From assembly GCF_030272615.1 (NCBI RefSeq), contig NC_081405.1, positions 610,887,065 through 610,951,064 of the forward strand: 64,000 nucleotides of DNA, read 5' to 3'. Below are positions 1 through 10,343 of the stretch, one piece after another. Position numbers and translations under genes: made by a program. The stretch comes from Cryptomeria japonica (taxonomy: Eukaryota; Streptophyta; Pinopsida; Cupressales; Cupressaceae). Every line of letters begins with the position of its first letter. The stretch's first letter is position 1. The notes under the pieces are model-generated. The model ran no database searches. It was not told the DNA's origin and saw only the letters and a program-made list of their open reading frames with translations.

Positions 1-51
1 TAGCATTTTAGACATTCTAGAAAATCATACCATCTAATCACATGATATGAA

Positions 52-327
52 GTATCACCTAAACACGTGATACCGAAGTCCATCACGTCAATCTTGTGAT
101 TGACAGGATATCACTTAAGCATGTGATATCAGTATTGCCTACACATGCAATACTTAAGGATAATCATATGAGGAGGATTAACTTCTCATCTTATCCAAGT
201 TGTGATATGTGCACTAACACTTTATACAAATGTTTTATCACAACACAATCATGGCACATCCATGACACACCAAAGATCCAACATGATAACTAGTTTGGAC
301 ATTATAAGATCGTCACCTTATAATGTC
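52..327. repeat. Cluster of short perfect hairpins, mostly with 8-nt loops
   Basis: Hairpins seen directly: 52-58/67-73 (7 bp, 8-nt loop), 87-93/98-104 (7 bp, 4-nt loop), 107-114/123-130 (8 bp, 8-nt loop), 132-138/147-153 (7 bp, 8-nt loop), 249-254/260-265 (6 bp, 5-nt loop), 298-308/317-327 (11 bp, 8-nt loop). A degenerate one near 352-368 reuses the loop ATCGTCAC of the 298-327 hairpin. They lie downstream of the copia-A RNase H, in its 3' non-coding part. Bases 328-470 hold nothing else I can name. Confidence 0.7.
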
Positions 328-470
328 TCCATACAAGTGTTCATTATCTTGAGAGATCGTCACCTCTTATTTATGAACCCAGGGGATAAAATCCAAAAAT
401 GTCCTATCATGACAAAGAGGTTTACACATTAAACATCTTATAGATATACAGATATAGATTAGAAAGAAAA

Positions 471-1118
471 TTACCTTTCTATCATACCTAAACCTTTTAT
501 GAAGTGATCAACCTTCACTCTAGAAAGAGGTTTGGTCAGAATATTTGTAGTTTGATCTCCTGTATAAACATATTCTAGTTGGATTGCATTCCTGTCCACC
601 ATATCTCGCACATAGTGGTATGGAATCTCAATATTCTTGGATCTATCATGAAACACTGGATTTACTGAAAGTTTTATTTAGCTCTGGTTGTCACAGTGTA
701 TAACAATGGGTTTTATAGGTTCTCCAAACAACCCCTAAAGCAACTTCCTAAGCCATACTTCCTCTCGGGCAGCCATAGAAGCTGCAATGTATTCTGCCTT
801 GGTGGAGCTTTGAGCTACAAAAGACTGCTTCCTGTTGATCGAAGATATCATAGTTGAACCTAGACTGAAGCAACACCCTAAAGTGCTTTTCCTGTCTATC
901 ACACTTCTAGCCCAATCTGAATCTATAGATCCATGTAGGTCTATATCAACTTTCTCATATTTGAGACCAAGGTTTAGGGTACCTTGTAGGTATCTCATAA
1001 TGTGTTTTACTGCAACCAGGTGTATCTCCTTCAGTTCACACATAAACTGACTTAGAGAATTAACTGCATAACAAATATCTGGTCTTGTATTTACTAGGTA
1101 CATCAGGGACCCAATCAT
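471..1118 (-). pseudogene. pol: Copia-A RNase H domain
   Basis: The C-terminal RNase H of a copia polyprotein, which would remove RNA from RNA:DNA hybrids during reverse transcription. The frame at 735-1118 reads into the RNase H core, with a DSDWA motif at the position of the usual DADWAG and a following KQSFVAQSSTKAEY stretch that is characteristic of plant copia RNase H. The frame at 471-656 holds the C-terminal end (LEYVYTGDQTTNILTKPLS), ending at TAA 471-473. The two parts are separated by a frameshift or stop near 660-735. Confidence 0.88.
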
Positions 1119-2166
1119 CTATCTGTATTGAGTAGGATCAATGGGTGGTGACTTTGCTGCTACTTCTTTAAGTTTATGTAAATTGGTTTCCATAGGAGAG
1201 GTCATGGGTCTACAGTTTAGCATTCTGAATCTCTTCAAAATATCCAAGGTGTACTTTCCTTGGTTTGGTATAATGTTGTCAGAATTCTACCATACTTCCA
1301 ATCCTAGGAAGTAATGAAGGAGTCCCAAGTCCTTCATATCAAACTCTTTAGATAGATATTCCTTGCATTGATCTATAAGGTGATCATTTCTTGTGATTAA
1401 TAAGTCATCAACATATAAAATCAATATTAGCATATCACCTTTATTTCTTTTGTAGTAGAGATTAGAATCTGCATCATTTTTGGAGAAGTCTAGTCCTGAG
1501 AGATAGGTGTCAATTCTTTCATACCAGGCCCTGGGAGCCTATTTGAGCCCATAGAGAGCTTTCTTGAGTCTACACACATGAGACTCTACATCATGAATTT
1601 CAAAACCTTTAGGTTTCTCTAGGTAGACTTCTTCTGAGATCTCACCATTTCAAAAAGTTGTCTTAACATCCATTTGGTGTTCCTTCCACCCCTTTGCTGC
1701 TACATGGCTAATACAACTCTTACTGATGTATACCTGGCAATAGGTGCAAAAGTTTCTTCATAATCTATTCCTTCTCTTTGTGAGAACCCTCTAGCTACAA
1801 ATCTAACCTTGTGTTTTTCAATACTGCTATCTACAGCATGTTTGATCTTGAAAAGCCATTTAGATGAAACCATAGATTTCTTAGTTGGCCCAGGAACAAT
1901 CTCCCAAACATCATTTTTCATAATGGACCGATACTCTTCAAACATGGCATCCTTCCATGATGTTCAAGTGCATCTGATACATTATTTGGTTTGGCTTTAG
2001 AGAGATCATTCATAAGGGAAACATAGCTAGTGAATTTATTAGGCCTTTTTCTTTCTTTGAAGGTTCCTAAAGGAGCAACAAACTTTTGAGCTTCCTCTAT
2101 AGTTTTGGTGGCCCATAGTGGTCTTTTCTTGAGGTTTTCTCTAGGTGGACTTTGAGTTTCACTCAT
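1119..2166 (-). pseudogene. pol: Copia-A reverse transcriptase (RVT_2) and linker
   Basis: Minus-strand frame 1700-1945 carries the N-terminal RVT_2 signature: WEIVP, KWLFKIK, then RFVARGFSQREGIDYEETFAPIAR split by me here only for naming. The catalytic YVDD is readable at 1404-1415 in another frame. Several stops lie between 1119 and 1700, so the palm domain is fragmented. Upstream, 1918-2166 is the low-conservation linker between integrase and RT. The order integrase-RT on one strand with the pieces on either side confirms a copia pol. Confidence 0.87.
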
Positions 2167-2884
2167 AGTTTCTTCAGGATTCTCCCTTTGAAGCTTAGGA
2201 GTAGGATCTCTATCTAAGCTAGGGGTGCGGATATAAACTTAAGGATCTAGAGAGATTTGGGCTCTTTCGAAGGCTAATTTTTCTTCAAAGATCACATCCC
2301 TACTTAGTTCAATATTATTTTGACCAGGTATATATATCCTGTAGGCTTTGGAGGTTTCACTATATCCTACAAAGATTCCCCTTTTTCAAGAAGGCTCTAA
2401 TTTTAATCTTTCCTTCTTAGGTACATGAATATAGACAAGACATCCAAAAATCCTAAGGTGGCTTATATATCTAGTTTTGATTTAGTAAAGACTTCCTTAG
2501 GGGTCTTATCTTCAAGATGAGAGTGAGGACATCTGTTTTGAATAAATACAACAATGCTAGTTGCTTCTGCCCAAAGATTGATATTTAGATTCTGATCAAG
2601 AATCATAGCTTTGGAAGCTTCAATGATTGTCTTATTTTTTCTTTTTGCTATCCCATTTTGTTGAGGGTTGTAAGGTATTGTTAACTCCCTCTTAATCCCT
2701 GAATTTTTACAAAACTCTTTAAATAATTCTGATGTGTATTCCCCCCCCATTATCAGTTCTTAGGGTTTTAATTTTGTTTTCTGAGTAGTTCTTTATTAGT
2801 GATTTGAATTCTTTAAACCTATTAAGGATCTCTTTTGATTCTTTACATTTCATAAAGTAGATCCATGTTTTCCTAGGGTAGTCA
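2167..2884 (-). pseudogene. pol: Copia-A integrase core and C-terminal part
   Basis: Frame 2463-2750 covers the second half of the DDE integrase: GGEYTS followed by the PYNPQQNG block. The position of the catalytic glutamate, normally ERKN after QQNG, reads KRKN, so the active site has lost its acid residue. A run of eight C at 2741-2748 sits exactly at the conserved TDNGGEY codons and shifts the frame. Bases 2167-2460 encode the post-core region, with a VGYSETSKAYRIY segment typical of plant copia integrases, interrupted by stops. Confidence 0.82.
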
Positions 2885-3563
2885 TCAAAAAATATTACAT
2901 AATATAGAAATCCCCCACAATGAGTTTATAGACATAGGTCCACATACATCAAAATGAACTAACTCTAAAATTATACTTGTTTTCCTAGTACTACTCTGAA
3001 AAGTACCCTTAGTATTTTTACCTAGGGCACGTCCTGTGCATGCCCCTGAATGATATTGCTTTAGCTTAGGTAGACCTATGACAAGGTCTCCCATTGATGA
3101 TAAAGCTCTAAAATTTAGGTGGCCTAGTCTTCTATGCCAAATTTCATTAGCATCTGTAGTTTCATGAATTAGGGCTAAGTTGGGCTTTGTGCATATCTCA
3201 TACAAGTAGCCTTGTCTTTGACCAATTGTTTTAGCTTTCTTGATGGATGAGTTCATTGGCCAAGACAATACTTTGTTGTCCATGAAGGTCACTCTATATC
3301 CATTGTCCTCCAGTGCTGATATTGAGACTAGATTCCTCTTAATACCTGGAACATATAGCACTCCTCTAAGTTGTAATGATACACCTGACTTTAGTTTGAT
3401 GATGCAGTTTCCAACTCCTTTGACAGGTTGTGTAGAGTCATTGCCGATGATTACCTCCTCATCATTCTCCTCTTTCATGGAGTCTAGTACTTCACTAAAT
3501 CCTGTGATGTGTCTGGATGAGCCATTGTCGATCACTCAGGAGTTCACTTTGTTTGATGCTTGA
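2885..3563 (-). pseudogene. pol: Copia-A protease end, GAG-pre-integrase and integrase start
   Basis: A 216-residue open stretch. It begins at the protease active-site region (IDNGSSRHITG; the usual D-S/T-G is altered to DNG), continues through the protease body and reaches the GAG-pre-integrase zinc segment (WHRRLGHLN). The second zinc pair reads CTGRALGK, with one cysteine replaced. It ends at the first aspartate region of the integrase (HFDVCGPM). The protease loop and zinc-binding changes mean this copy is inactive. Confidence 0.85.
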
Positions 3564-3599
3564 TTTGTGAGTGTTGAATAGAGCACATACTTCTCAGAG

Positions 3600-4410
3600 T
3601 CCTCTTCCTGTTTGGATTTTCCTATTTTGGCAAATATGGCTTGTTTATCTCTTTCTGAATTTGGCAACATAGTGCCCAAATTTGTCACATCTGTAACACT
3701 AAATTTGAGAGAGGTCCTTCTTGAAGGAGTTCTTGCCGTGATGACCTTTTCTCTTCCTAAATTGCTTCTTCTTTCCTTTCTTGTTTGAGTTCATATTTAG
3801 AACTTGAAGATCTTCATCTATATTCTTCTGTTTGATCCCTTTCTTATTTTTCCTTGATTCCTCTTAGAGACAGTCAACCTTTAGCTTATCAAATTTTGGG
3901 AAGTTATCCCTTGCACTGATGCCTTGGATGAATGTTTCCCAGATGCTAGGCAACCCATCTAAAGCAATGAGAGTTAATTCTTTGCTTTGGATCTCATATC
4001 CAAGGGTTTCCAGTTCATCCCTTAGGGTAGATATTCGCATGAAGTAGGCACTAACTGATTCTCCTTTTATCATGGCTATGTGATTTATCTCTCTTTTTTT
4101 GAGCCAAGGTTCTACTGGTATTCGATATTTCAAAAGCATCTTCAAGTGCTTTGAACATGTTGAAGGTTGTTTCATATTTCTTTATAATGGGCATAATTTT
4201 GTTCCTTACCCCATCAACTATGATTTTGATAGCCTTATCATTTCCTTTTTTCCAAATTGCTTTGTCAGGTTTAGTCTCAGGTTCTTTAGTTTCAGTCTTT
4301 ACAAATGATTCAACTTTGTTTTCTTTTAGAATCATTTGAATTCTGAATTTCCATGTAGAGAAGTCATCACCTCCTATGAGACTATATTCAAATATGATAG
4401 CACTAGCCAT
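3600..4410 (-). pseudogene. gag: Copia-A gag
   Basis: Gag starts at an ATG on the minus strand at 4410, about 80 bases after the PBS. Frame 4051-4410 is the UBN2/DUF4219-type N-terminus (GDDFSTWKFRIQMIL). After a frameshift near 4100-4170 it continues in 3864-4175 (ISTLRDELETLGYEI). A nucleocapsid zinc knuckle lies at about 3650-3698; it reads C-X2-C-X4-H with the final cysteine replaced by phenylalanine. Gag would form the virus-like particle in the cytoplasm. Frameshift and knuckle loss make it a pseudogene. Confidence 0.85.
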
Positions 4411-4490
4411 TGATAGGATTGTGATGTTGAATATATGCCTGATTTGAATTTTACATAAAATTGAATAGCCTCAGGTTCAATTTAACTATA

Positions 4491-4502
4491 GCTCTGATAC
4501 CA
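4491..4502 (-). other. Copia-A primer binding site
   Basis: The minus strand reads TGGTATCAGAGC, complementary to the 3' end of initiator tRNA-Met as used by most plant copia elements. It is perfect and directly abuts the LTR end (...TTTACA on the minus strand). Confidence 0.93.
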
Positions 4503-4675
4503 TGTAAATGATGTTCAATTTACATTCAATATGCAAGTTATATTCTATTTAAAATAATCTTGTTATATATATTACTGAATTAATATATGAATCTGACTAT
4601 TTTCTTGTTTGTGGGAGGTGAGAGGAGCATTTGTTATTTTCTATGTCCTATCTCACAAATGTCATTCAATATAAG

Positions 4676-4682
4676 TATATAA
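4676..4682 (-). promoter_or_regulatory. Putative LTR TATA box of copia-A
   Basis: The minus strand reads GTTATATACT here, about 175 bases before the LTR end, where a copia U3 promoter is expected. The palindrome cluster lies ~105-215 bases upstream of it. No transcript start is visible from sequence alone. Confidence 0.4.
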
Positions 4683-4785
4683 CAAATGGGGTATGATCAA
4701 GCAATGCCTTGATCATGCCTCTTTGTTAATACCAAGCAAATTCATGTTCATTGTTAATATCAATTGGTGTGTAAATACTTTAACA

Positions 4786-4897
4786 ACTGATGACTATCGG
4801 TGTTTGCACAATACTAATAATCGATAGTTATCGGCATGTGGTTAGCCTTAACAACCGATAACTATCGGTGTAGGCTTAACAACCAATAACTATCGGT
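4786..4897. repeat. Four spaced palindromes, consensus ACCGATA-N2-TATCGGT
   Basis: Copies at about 4786-4801, 4819-4835, 4854-4869 (perfect 7-bp arms) and 4882-4897, start to start 33, 35 and 28 bases. The flanks are partly repeated too (TTAACAAC before copies 3 and 4). Further half-sites (ATCGGT, ATCGAT) occur at 4940-5160. Confidence 0.75.
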
Positions 4898-5163
4898 AAC
4901 CTTTATCATTCCACCCAATATATTGAGGCATATACAACCTGATATTAATCGGTGTTTTGATTAATCATTTATTTATTATTAATTATGTTAATCGATACAA
5001 ATCGGAATGCAAGATTTAGTAATCGATGATCATAAACAAAAGATATAGTATGATTATCAATGTTAAGGGTTTGATCGAACTGAATAGGTTATTTATATGC
5101 AAATGTAGAATGGCTATTAAAGAGGAATTAATTGCTTGAAGGTTTTATCATAGTTATCGATAT

Positions 5164-5214
5164 GATAAATGATTGAATGAGAGACTTCATTTGTCTCTCA
5201 TTTAATCATTTATC
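5164..5214. repeat. 22-bp inverted repeat with a 7-nt loop at the LINE 3' end
   Basis: Arms 5164-5185 and 5193-5214 differ at one position; the loop is TTCATTT. The right arm overlaps the last codons of the LINE reading frame (stop TAA at 5202-5204 on the minus strand). The left arm lies in DNA I assign to the copia-A LTR. Confidence 0.8.
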
Positions 5215-5810
5215 TTACGGAGGCTATCATGCATTAACAGGTTTGCTAGACCATCCACTACAACATTTTTTTCTCTGAAGGCATGTTCAATGATAATAGA
5301 TTTAAAGCTAGAAATAATTTCTCTAGCTTTAAAAATAATATTTTCTATAGTCCACGAAGGCTCAATTTCTCCCTTGAGGCATTTAATAATGTTAAGTGAG
5401 TCTCCCTCCAACAATATATTATCATGATTGAGATTTATTGATATAATCAAAGTATTCAAAGCTATCGAGGCTTCAACATAATGACTAGTTTGGTTACCCA
5501 AAGGCCTAGCAACAACCAAAAGGCAACTTCCAACAAAATTCTTGACAATGCCCCCATAACCAGCTTTCCCTGGATTCCCCTTAGAAGCCCCATAAAAGTT
5601 GGCCTTAATACATCCCTGAGAAGGAAAGCACCATACAAGACCATCCCTACCCTTATCCTTACTGATTCTATTATTGGAGAGGTTCCATCTTTCATTAAAG
5701 TCTTCTTTAGCAGCTAAACCATTATCAGTTCCATTTAAACATTCAAATATCCCTCTATAGATTTTATCCATCACCACTTCAAGGCTCACACTTTTATCCC
5801 TAAAAATCAT
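5202..5810 (-). pseudogene. LINE-B RNase H-like C-terminal domain
   Basis: A 202-residue open stretch. From about residue 60 it reads WCFPSQGCIKANFYGASKGNPGKAG, named here in part only, which is the first strand of the plant LINE RNase H fold. The usual DGA triad start is NFYGA here, so the first catalytic aspartate is gone. Later segments (EASIALN, LLEGDS) give the other acidic positions and VVVDGLAN the C-terminal HxxNxxAD-like motif. The frame ends in the right arm of the 22-bp inverted repeat. Confidence 0.8.
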
Positions 5811-6780
5811 GTTGTTGCGCTCCTTCCAGATGTTCCATATGATATTAGGGAGAGTAAGTTTCCAAAGCTCAACATTCTTAGAATTGGAACTAGGGCGATA
5901 CCATTGCTGCCAAAAATCTTCCAGAGAGTTCAGGAAAACCTAGCTCAACTTCCACCTACTAAAAATAATATTCCAAATTTCCTGATTGAAAATACATTGG
6001 AAGAGGATATGACAAGAAGAATCCTCCTCCCTACAACAAAGAGAACACCTATTAGGAAAAACAAATCCACACTTATGGAGATTATCAAGAGTTAGCACCT
6101 TATTTTGGATAAAAATCCAAAAGAAGATATTAATTTTGGGCATCAACTTCTTTATCCACACTTTAGCCCACAAAGGGATCTCTTTCAGGACTTTGTTTTG
6201 GATAGACACCACTGAAGAAATAGAATATTTCCCATCCAAACTTTCCCTCCAAATCAAACAATCCTCAAAATTGTCCATAAAAATTTTAGAAGAAAGCAAG
6301 ATCTCTAAAAATTTTAATCCTAGACAAAGCTGGCTGAACTCAATCCACTTCCCATTTCTCTATTAGTCTCTAACAAAGACTCTATACCTTCTTTTGAACT
6401 GGTCTTTCCATTCCTTAAGGATGGGGATTTCCTCCAATGGTTTATTCATAAGCCATCTATCCTTCCAAAATATAATAATTCTCCCATTCCCCAATTTCTA
6501 CTTTCTTCCAGCTGCAGCCCAGGCTTTAGCCATTTGAACTGCATTCCAAATTGCAGAGCATTCCACAAAAAAAGAATTTTCCATAAATTCTTCCTCAGAT
6601 GGTTGCATGTAAAGGTATTTCTTTTTCCAAATTAAATTCCATTATCTTTCCTCCCCTTTCATTCTCCAAATTTGTTTAGCTAACAAGGCATTATTCATAG
6701 TTATAATGTTCCTTAACCCCAAACCCCCAAAAGCCTTAGGAGTACAAATATTATTCCATGCAATAAGGGGGATTCTATTT
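5811..6780 (-). pseudogene. LINE-B zf-RVT domain and broken linker
   Basis: Frame 5940-6299 carries the zf-RVT domain: W-R...GKYSISS, then IPLWAKVW and the metal-binding stretch CSLCCREEDSSCHILFQC. This domain follows RT in plant LINEs. Between 6300 and 6780 the homologous protein continues in short frames separated by stops. Bases 5811-5939 also hold LINE-derived sequence without a long frame. Confidence 0.78.
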
Positions 6781-8168
6781 TTATCTTCCACTCCCAACCA
6801 TAAGAATTTTTTTTGAATTCTTTATTGCCTTCGTAAATGTTTTGGGGATTTTGAACAGACTAAGGGCATAGATAGGCAAATTTTGAAGGGTCGCTTTAAG
6901 AAACGTCACCTTACCTACTTGGCTAAGGAGGGATCCTTTCCATCCAACCAGTTTGGAATTAAATCTATCAACCAACTTCATCCAGAAATTCTCTGAAGGC
7001 TTTAAGCACAGAGGGAGACCCAGATAGGTTGAAGGAAACTTAGCAATTTTGCATCCATGGATTCTTTCAATCCTTCTTTGTCTATCCACTGGGGTATTGA
7101 TGAAGAACAAATAACTCTTATCCCAATTTATTTTTTGACCAGAAGCAGCTTCATAGGAATCCATAACACTCTTCATGTTTCTCGCTTCCCTTATGGTAGC
7201 TTCTCCCATAGTGATCGAATCATCAACAACTTGTTCATGAGTATAGGTTATGTTGGAAGCTGAAGGTTTAAGGCCTTTGAGTTTCCCTTCTTCCATACTT
7301 CTCATAATAAATCTACCCAAACTTTTAGCCAGAATAGTAAACAAGATAGGAGAGATGGGATCCCCCTATCTTAGGCCTCTAGAACTTTTGAAGAAACTAG
7401 AAGGGGATCCATTAATAATAATCACAGAGATAGAAGTTCCAGTCAACTGAGAACAAAGTTGGATCACCTATTCCCCAAACCCAAAAGCTTTCATAATTAT
7501 GAAAGCGAATTGTCAATTCACTCTGTCATAGGCCTTAGACATGTCCAACTTAAGAAAAAACCCTATTTTTTAGTAGCAGTTAATGAATGAATATTCTCAT
7601 GAATAGAAATGATAGAATCCAGAATCTGTCTACCAGGGACAAAACCATTCCGTTGAGCCAAAATAATGTGGGGGAGAATATCCAACATTCTAGAAGTAAG
7701 AACCTTAGATATAATCTTGTAAATAGAATTACACAGACTGATAGGTCTGAACTTATTGAGAGAGTTAGCTCCAGAGATCTTAGGAATAAGAATGATAAAG
7801 GTAGCATTGAGTTCTTTTAGAAGCCGCCTTGAATCAAAGAATTCTTTAACTCCATTACAAATATCAATCTCCACAATATGCCAAATTTTTTGGAATAAGA
7901 ACATAGGGAATCCATCCAAACCAGGAGACTTATCTCCAAGAAAGGAAAACACAACATTTTTGTTTTCCTGATTCAAAGGGATTTGAGAGAGATTTTTGTT
8001 GTCATCCTCATTTAAAATGGGAGGGATAGCATGAGAAAGAAGGTCTTGATTTCTGATATCCAGAAAATCCACCGCTCCTAACAAATTGCTAAAAAAATCC
8101 ATAACTTCCTTTCTTATTTCATTTTCATCTAATAAAATCCCCCTATTGTACGATAACTTGGAAATCAT
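6781..8168 (-). pseudogene. LINE-B reverse transcriptase
   Basis: Frame 7563-8168 gives the N-terminal RT part (KSPGLDGFPMFLFQKIW, then FRPISLCNSIYKIISKVL, NGFVPGRQILDSI). Bases 7345-7562 continue with the LDMSKAYDRVNW motif and GDPISPIL in short frames. Frame 6781-7344 holds the catalytic region, where the canonical F/YxDD reads VVDDSI, followed by the CLKPSENFW and QVGKVTFLKATL thumb segments. Stops and frameshifts near 7345-7562 break it. The family copies its own RNA at the nick in target DNA; this copy cannot. Confidence 0.88.
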
Positions 8169-10343
8169 GTTGGCTGCTAGGACTGTGTTGATACAAGGAG
8201 GTGTAGTAAAATTTTTTTGGAAAGAAGCAGTAAGTACAACTGTCTACATAATGAGCCAAATTCTGGTGAAGAGAGGTAAGGACAAGACCCCATATGAGTA
8301 TTGGTATGGGAGATCACCTGATGTTAGCTATTTTGAGATATTTGGAAGCAAATGTTTTATTAAAAGAGGTGATTACATAAGAAAGTTTGAAGCTAAGAGT
8401 GATGAAGGCATATTTCTTGGCTATTCCACCAAGAGTAAGGCCTATAAATGCTTCAACAACTGGACATAGAGAATTGTTGAGATGTTGATATTAATTTAGA
8501 TGAATGTCCTGAAGTTACATAAGGAACCAGTTTAGACAAAAAGGATGAAGATCCTTGCATTTTTCTTTTGGAACCTAAAACTATTAAATAAGAAATCGGT
8601 AAAGCAAATCTTGATGTACTTGTTCAACTAGAAAAAATACATTCAGAGGAAGATGATAATGATGAAGCTGAACCTGAAGAGAATGATCATGTTATTCCTA
8701 GGTATGTGAGACTGAACCATAGTCCTGAACATATAATTGGGGATAAGGATGTTGGTGTACTAACTAGAAGGAGAATAAGAGAGAACTCTTGCATGATCTC
8801 CACCTTTGAACTTAGAAGTGCTAAGGAGGCATTTGGTGATGATCAATGGGTAAAAGCTATGGAGGAGGAGTTGGATCAAATTGAGAAGAACAACACTTGG
8901 ACCCTAGTACCCTGACTAGTAAACAAGAATGTTATAGGTACTAAATGGGTGTTCAGAAACAATTAAATGAAGATGGTGTTTTAGTTTGCAATAAGGAAAT
9001 ATTAGTATGCAAGGGTTATGCACAAGAAGAAGGACAAGATTATTGAGAAACTTTTGCACTGATAGAAAGACTGGAAGGTGTAAGAACATTACTTGCATTT
9101 GCATCTCATAATAAGTTCAAGGTATACCAGATGGATATTAAGTCTCCATTCTTGAATGGGATACTAGAAGAAGAGGTTTATATAGAGCAGTCTAATGGTT
9201 ATGCATTGACAGATAAGGAAGACATGGTATGTAAATTACAAAAAAGCCTTGTATGGATTAAAGCAGGCACCTAGAGCATGGTATGAATGGCTTCATACTC
9301 ATCTGATGAAGATAGGATTTACTAGAACCAATGATGACATCAATATTTATCTCAAGTCTCAAGGAGATGAAATACTGGTTAGTGAAGTATTTGTAGATGA
9401 CATTATATTTGGAGGTAATGATGACATGAGTAATTGTTTTGTAGATGAAATGAAGAATGAATTTGAGATGTCATTAGTAGGGAAAATAAAAAATTTCATA
9501 GGCTTATAGATACAGTAGATGAAGAATGGTATTTTCATTACTCAATCCAAGTATGTGAAAGAGGTTTTGAAGACTTTTGGTATGAGTGACTGTAAACCAG
9601 TTGGAACCCAAATGGTTACAAGTTTTAAATTATCTAAGGTAGATGCATCTAAGTCTGTAGATGAAAAGGAATATAGGTCAATGATTGGTAAATTACACAA
9701 TGTTGTTCATAGTCAACCAGATATTGCCCATGCAATTGGTATTCTTGCTAGATTTCAGAAGAACCCAAAGGAGGCACATTTGATGGCAACCAAAAGAATT
9801 TTTAGATATTTGAAAGGTACTATTGACTATGGGTTATGGTATCCATATGGTGGAAATTTTGATTTGAAGGCATACACAGATGTTGATTGGGTAGGAAACA
9901 TTGATGACCAGAAGACTACTACCGGTGGAGCATTATTTCTAGGAGGAAGGCTAGTTTCATGGACTAGTAAAAAGTAGTGTTGCACTTCACAATCTACTGT
10001 TGAAGCTGAATATGTAGCAGCTTATATGAATTGCACACAAGCTATGTGGATGAGGCACATTTTGGAAGGTTTGAAGATGGAAATCTCATAACCAATAAAG
10101 ATTTTGTGTGATAATACAAGTGAAATAAACATTTCTAAAAATCTTGTTTTGCATGCAAGGACTAAGCACATTGAATTGAAATATCACTTCTTGAGGGAAA
10201 AAGTTCAAAGTAAAGATGTTATCTTGGAGCATGTTTCTACCAAGGAGCAACTTGCAGATATCTTTACCAAACCTCTGCCTAAGACCACTTTTGAGTATCT
10301 TAGAAGTCAATTGGGGGTTGTCCCTCTTCATGAAGCTAGTTGA
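8169..10343 (+). pseudogene. pol: Copia-C integrase C-terminus, RT and RNase H
   Basis: Frame 8169-8469 is the end of integrase (KTPYEYWYGRSPDVSYF, FLGYSTKSKAYK). Bases 8470-8915 are the linker and RT start ([15 protein letters not shown]). RT continues through 8916-9509, with YQMDIKS and the catalytic FVDDIIFGG at ~9391. The RNase H part spans 9519-10343 (TDVDWVG, SWTSKK, then KHIELKYHFLREKV and the ADIFTKPL end). TAG stops at 8467, 9507, 9516 and 9975 align with Q in copia-G. Frame breaks also occur around 8940-8970 and 9240. Confidence 0.9.

Larger units (their letters stand above)
1..5192 (-). mobile_element. Copia-A: Ty1/copia LTR retrotransposon, decayed, open at the left edge
   Basis: Read on the minus strand, the order is LTR (4503-~5192), PBS (4491-4502), gag, zinc knuckle, protease, GAG-pre-integrase, integrase, RT, RNase H. 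Integrase before RT defines the copia superfamily. The coding part is broken by stops and frameshifts, so it is not functional. The 3' LTR is not visible: bases 1-470 do not match the 5' LTR by eye, so either the element continues beyond the window or these bases are the untranslated region before the 3' LTR. The upstream end of the 5' LTR is cut at or near the LINE that follows. Protein similarity to copia-C and copia-G is low, so this is a separate lineage. Confidence 0.9.
4503..5192 (-). repeat. Copia-A 5' LTR (U3 end uncertain)
   Basis: Starts on the plus strand with TGTAAATGAT immediately after the PBS, so the minus-strand LTR ends in CA. The other end is not defined because the matching 3' LTR is outside the window; I place it at the LINE boundary. 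It holds a TATA-like element (4676-4682, minus) and, upstream of that, four spaced ACCGATA/TATCGGT palindromes (4786-4897). Confidence 0.7.
5193..8168 (-). mobile_element. LINE-B: 5'-truncated L1-type non-LTR retrotransposon
   Basis: The minus strand encodes, in order, the RT fingers/palm, a zf-RVT zinc domain and a C-terminal RNase H, the layout of plant L1-type ORF2. The upstream AP endonuclease and ORF1 are absent, the usual 5' truncation. No clear poly(A) tail is visible at the 3' end. The right end abuts copia-C in mid-integrase; the left end abuts the copia-A LTR. The two flanks are therefore different elements and no target duplication could be recognised. Confidence 0.88.

Noticed and set aside
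4491-4502. tRNA-Met-like segments as tRNA genes
   Set aside because: Only 12-16 bases matching the tRNA 3' end next to LTRs; they are primer binding sites without a cloverleaf.
4786-4897. Evenly spaced palindromes resembling a CRISPR array
   Set aside because: Only four diverged units in a plant LTR; spacers are not unique segments of equal length and no cas genes exist here.
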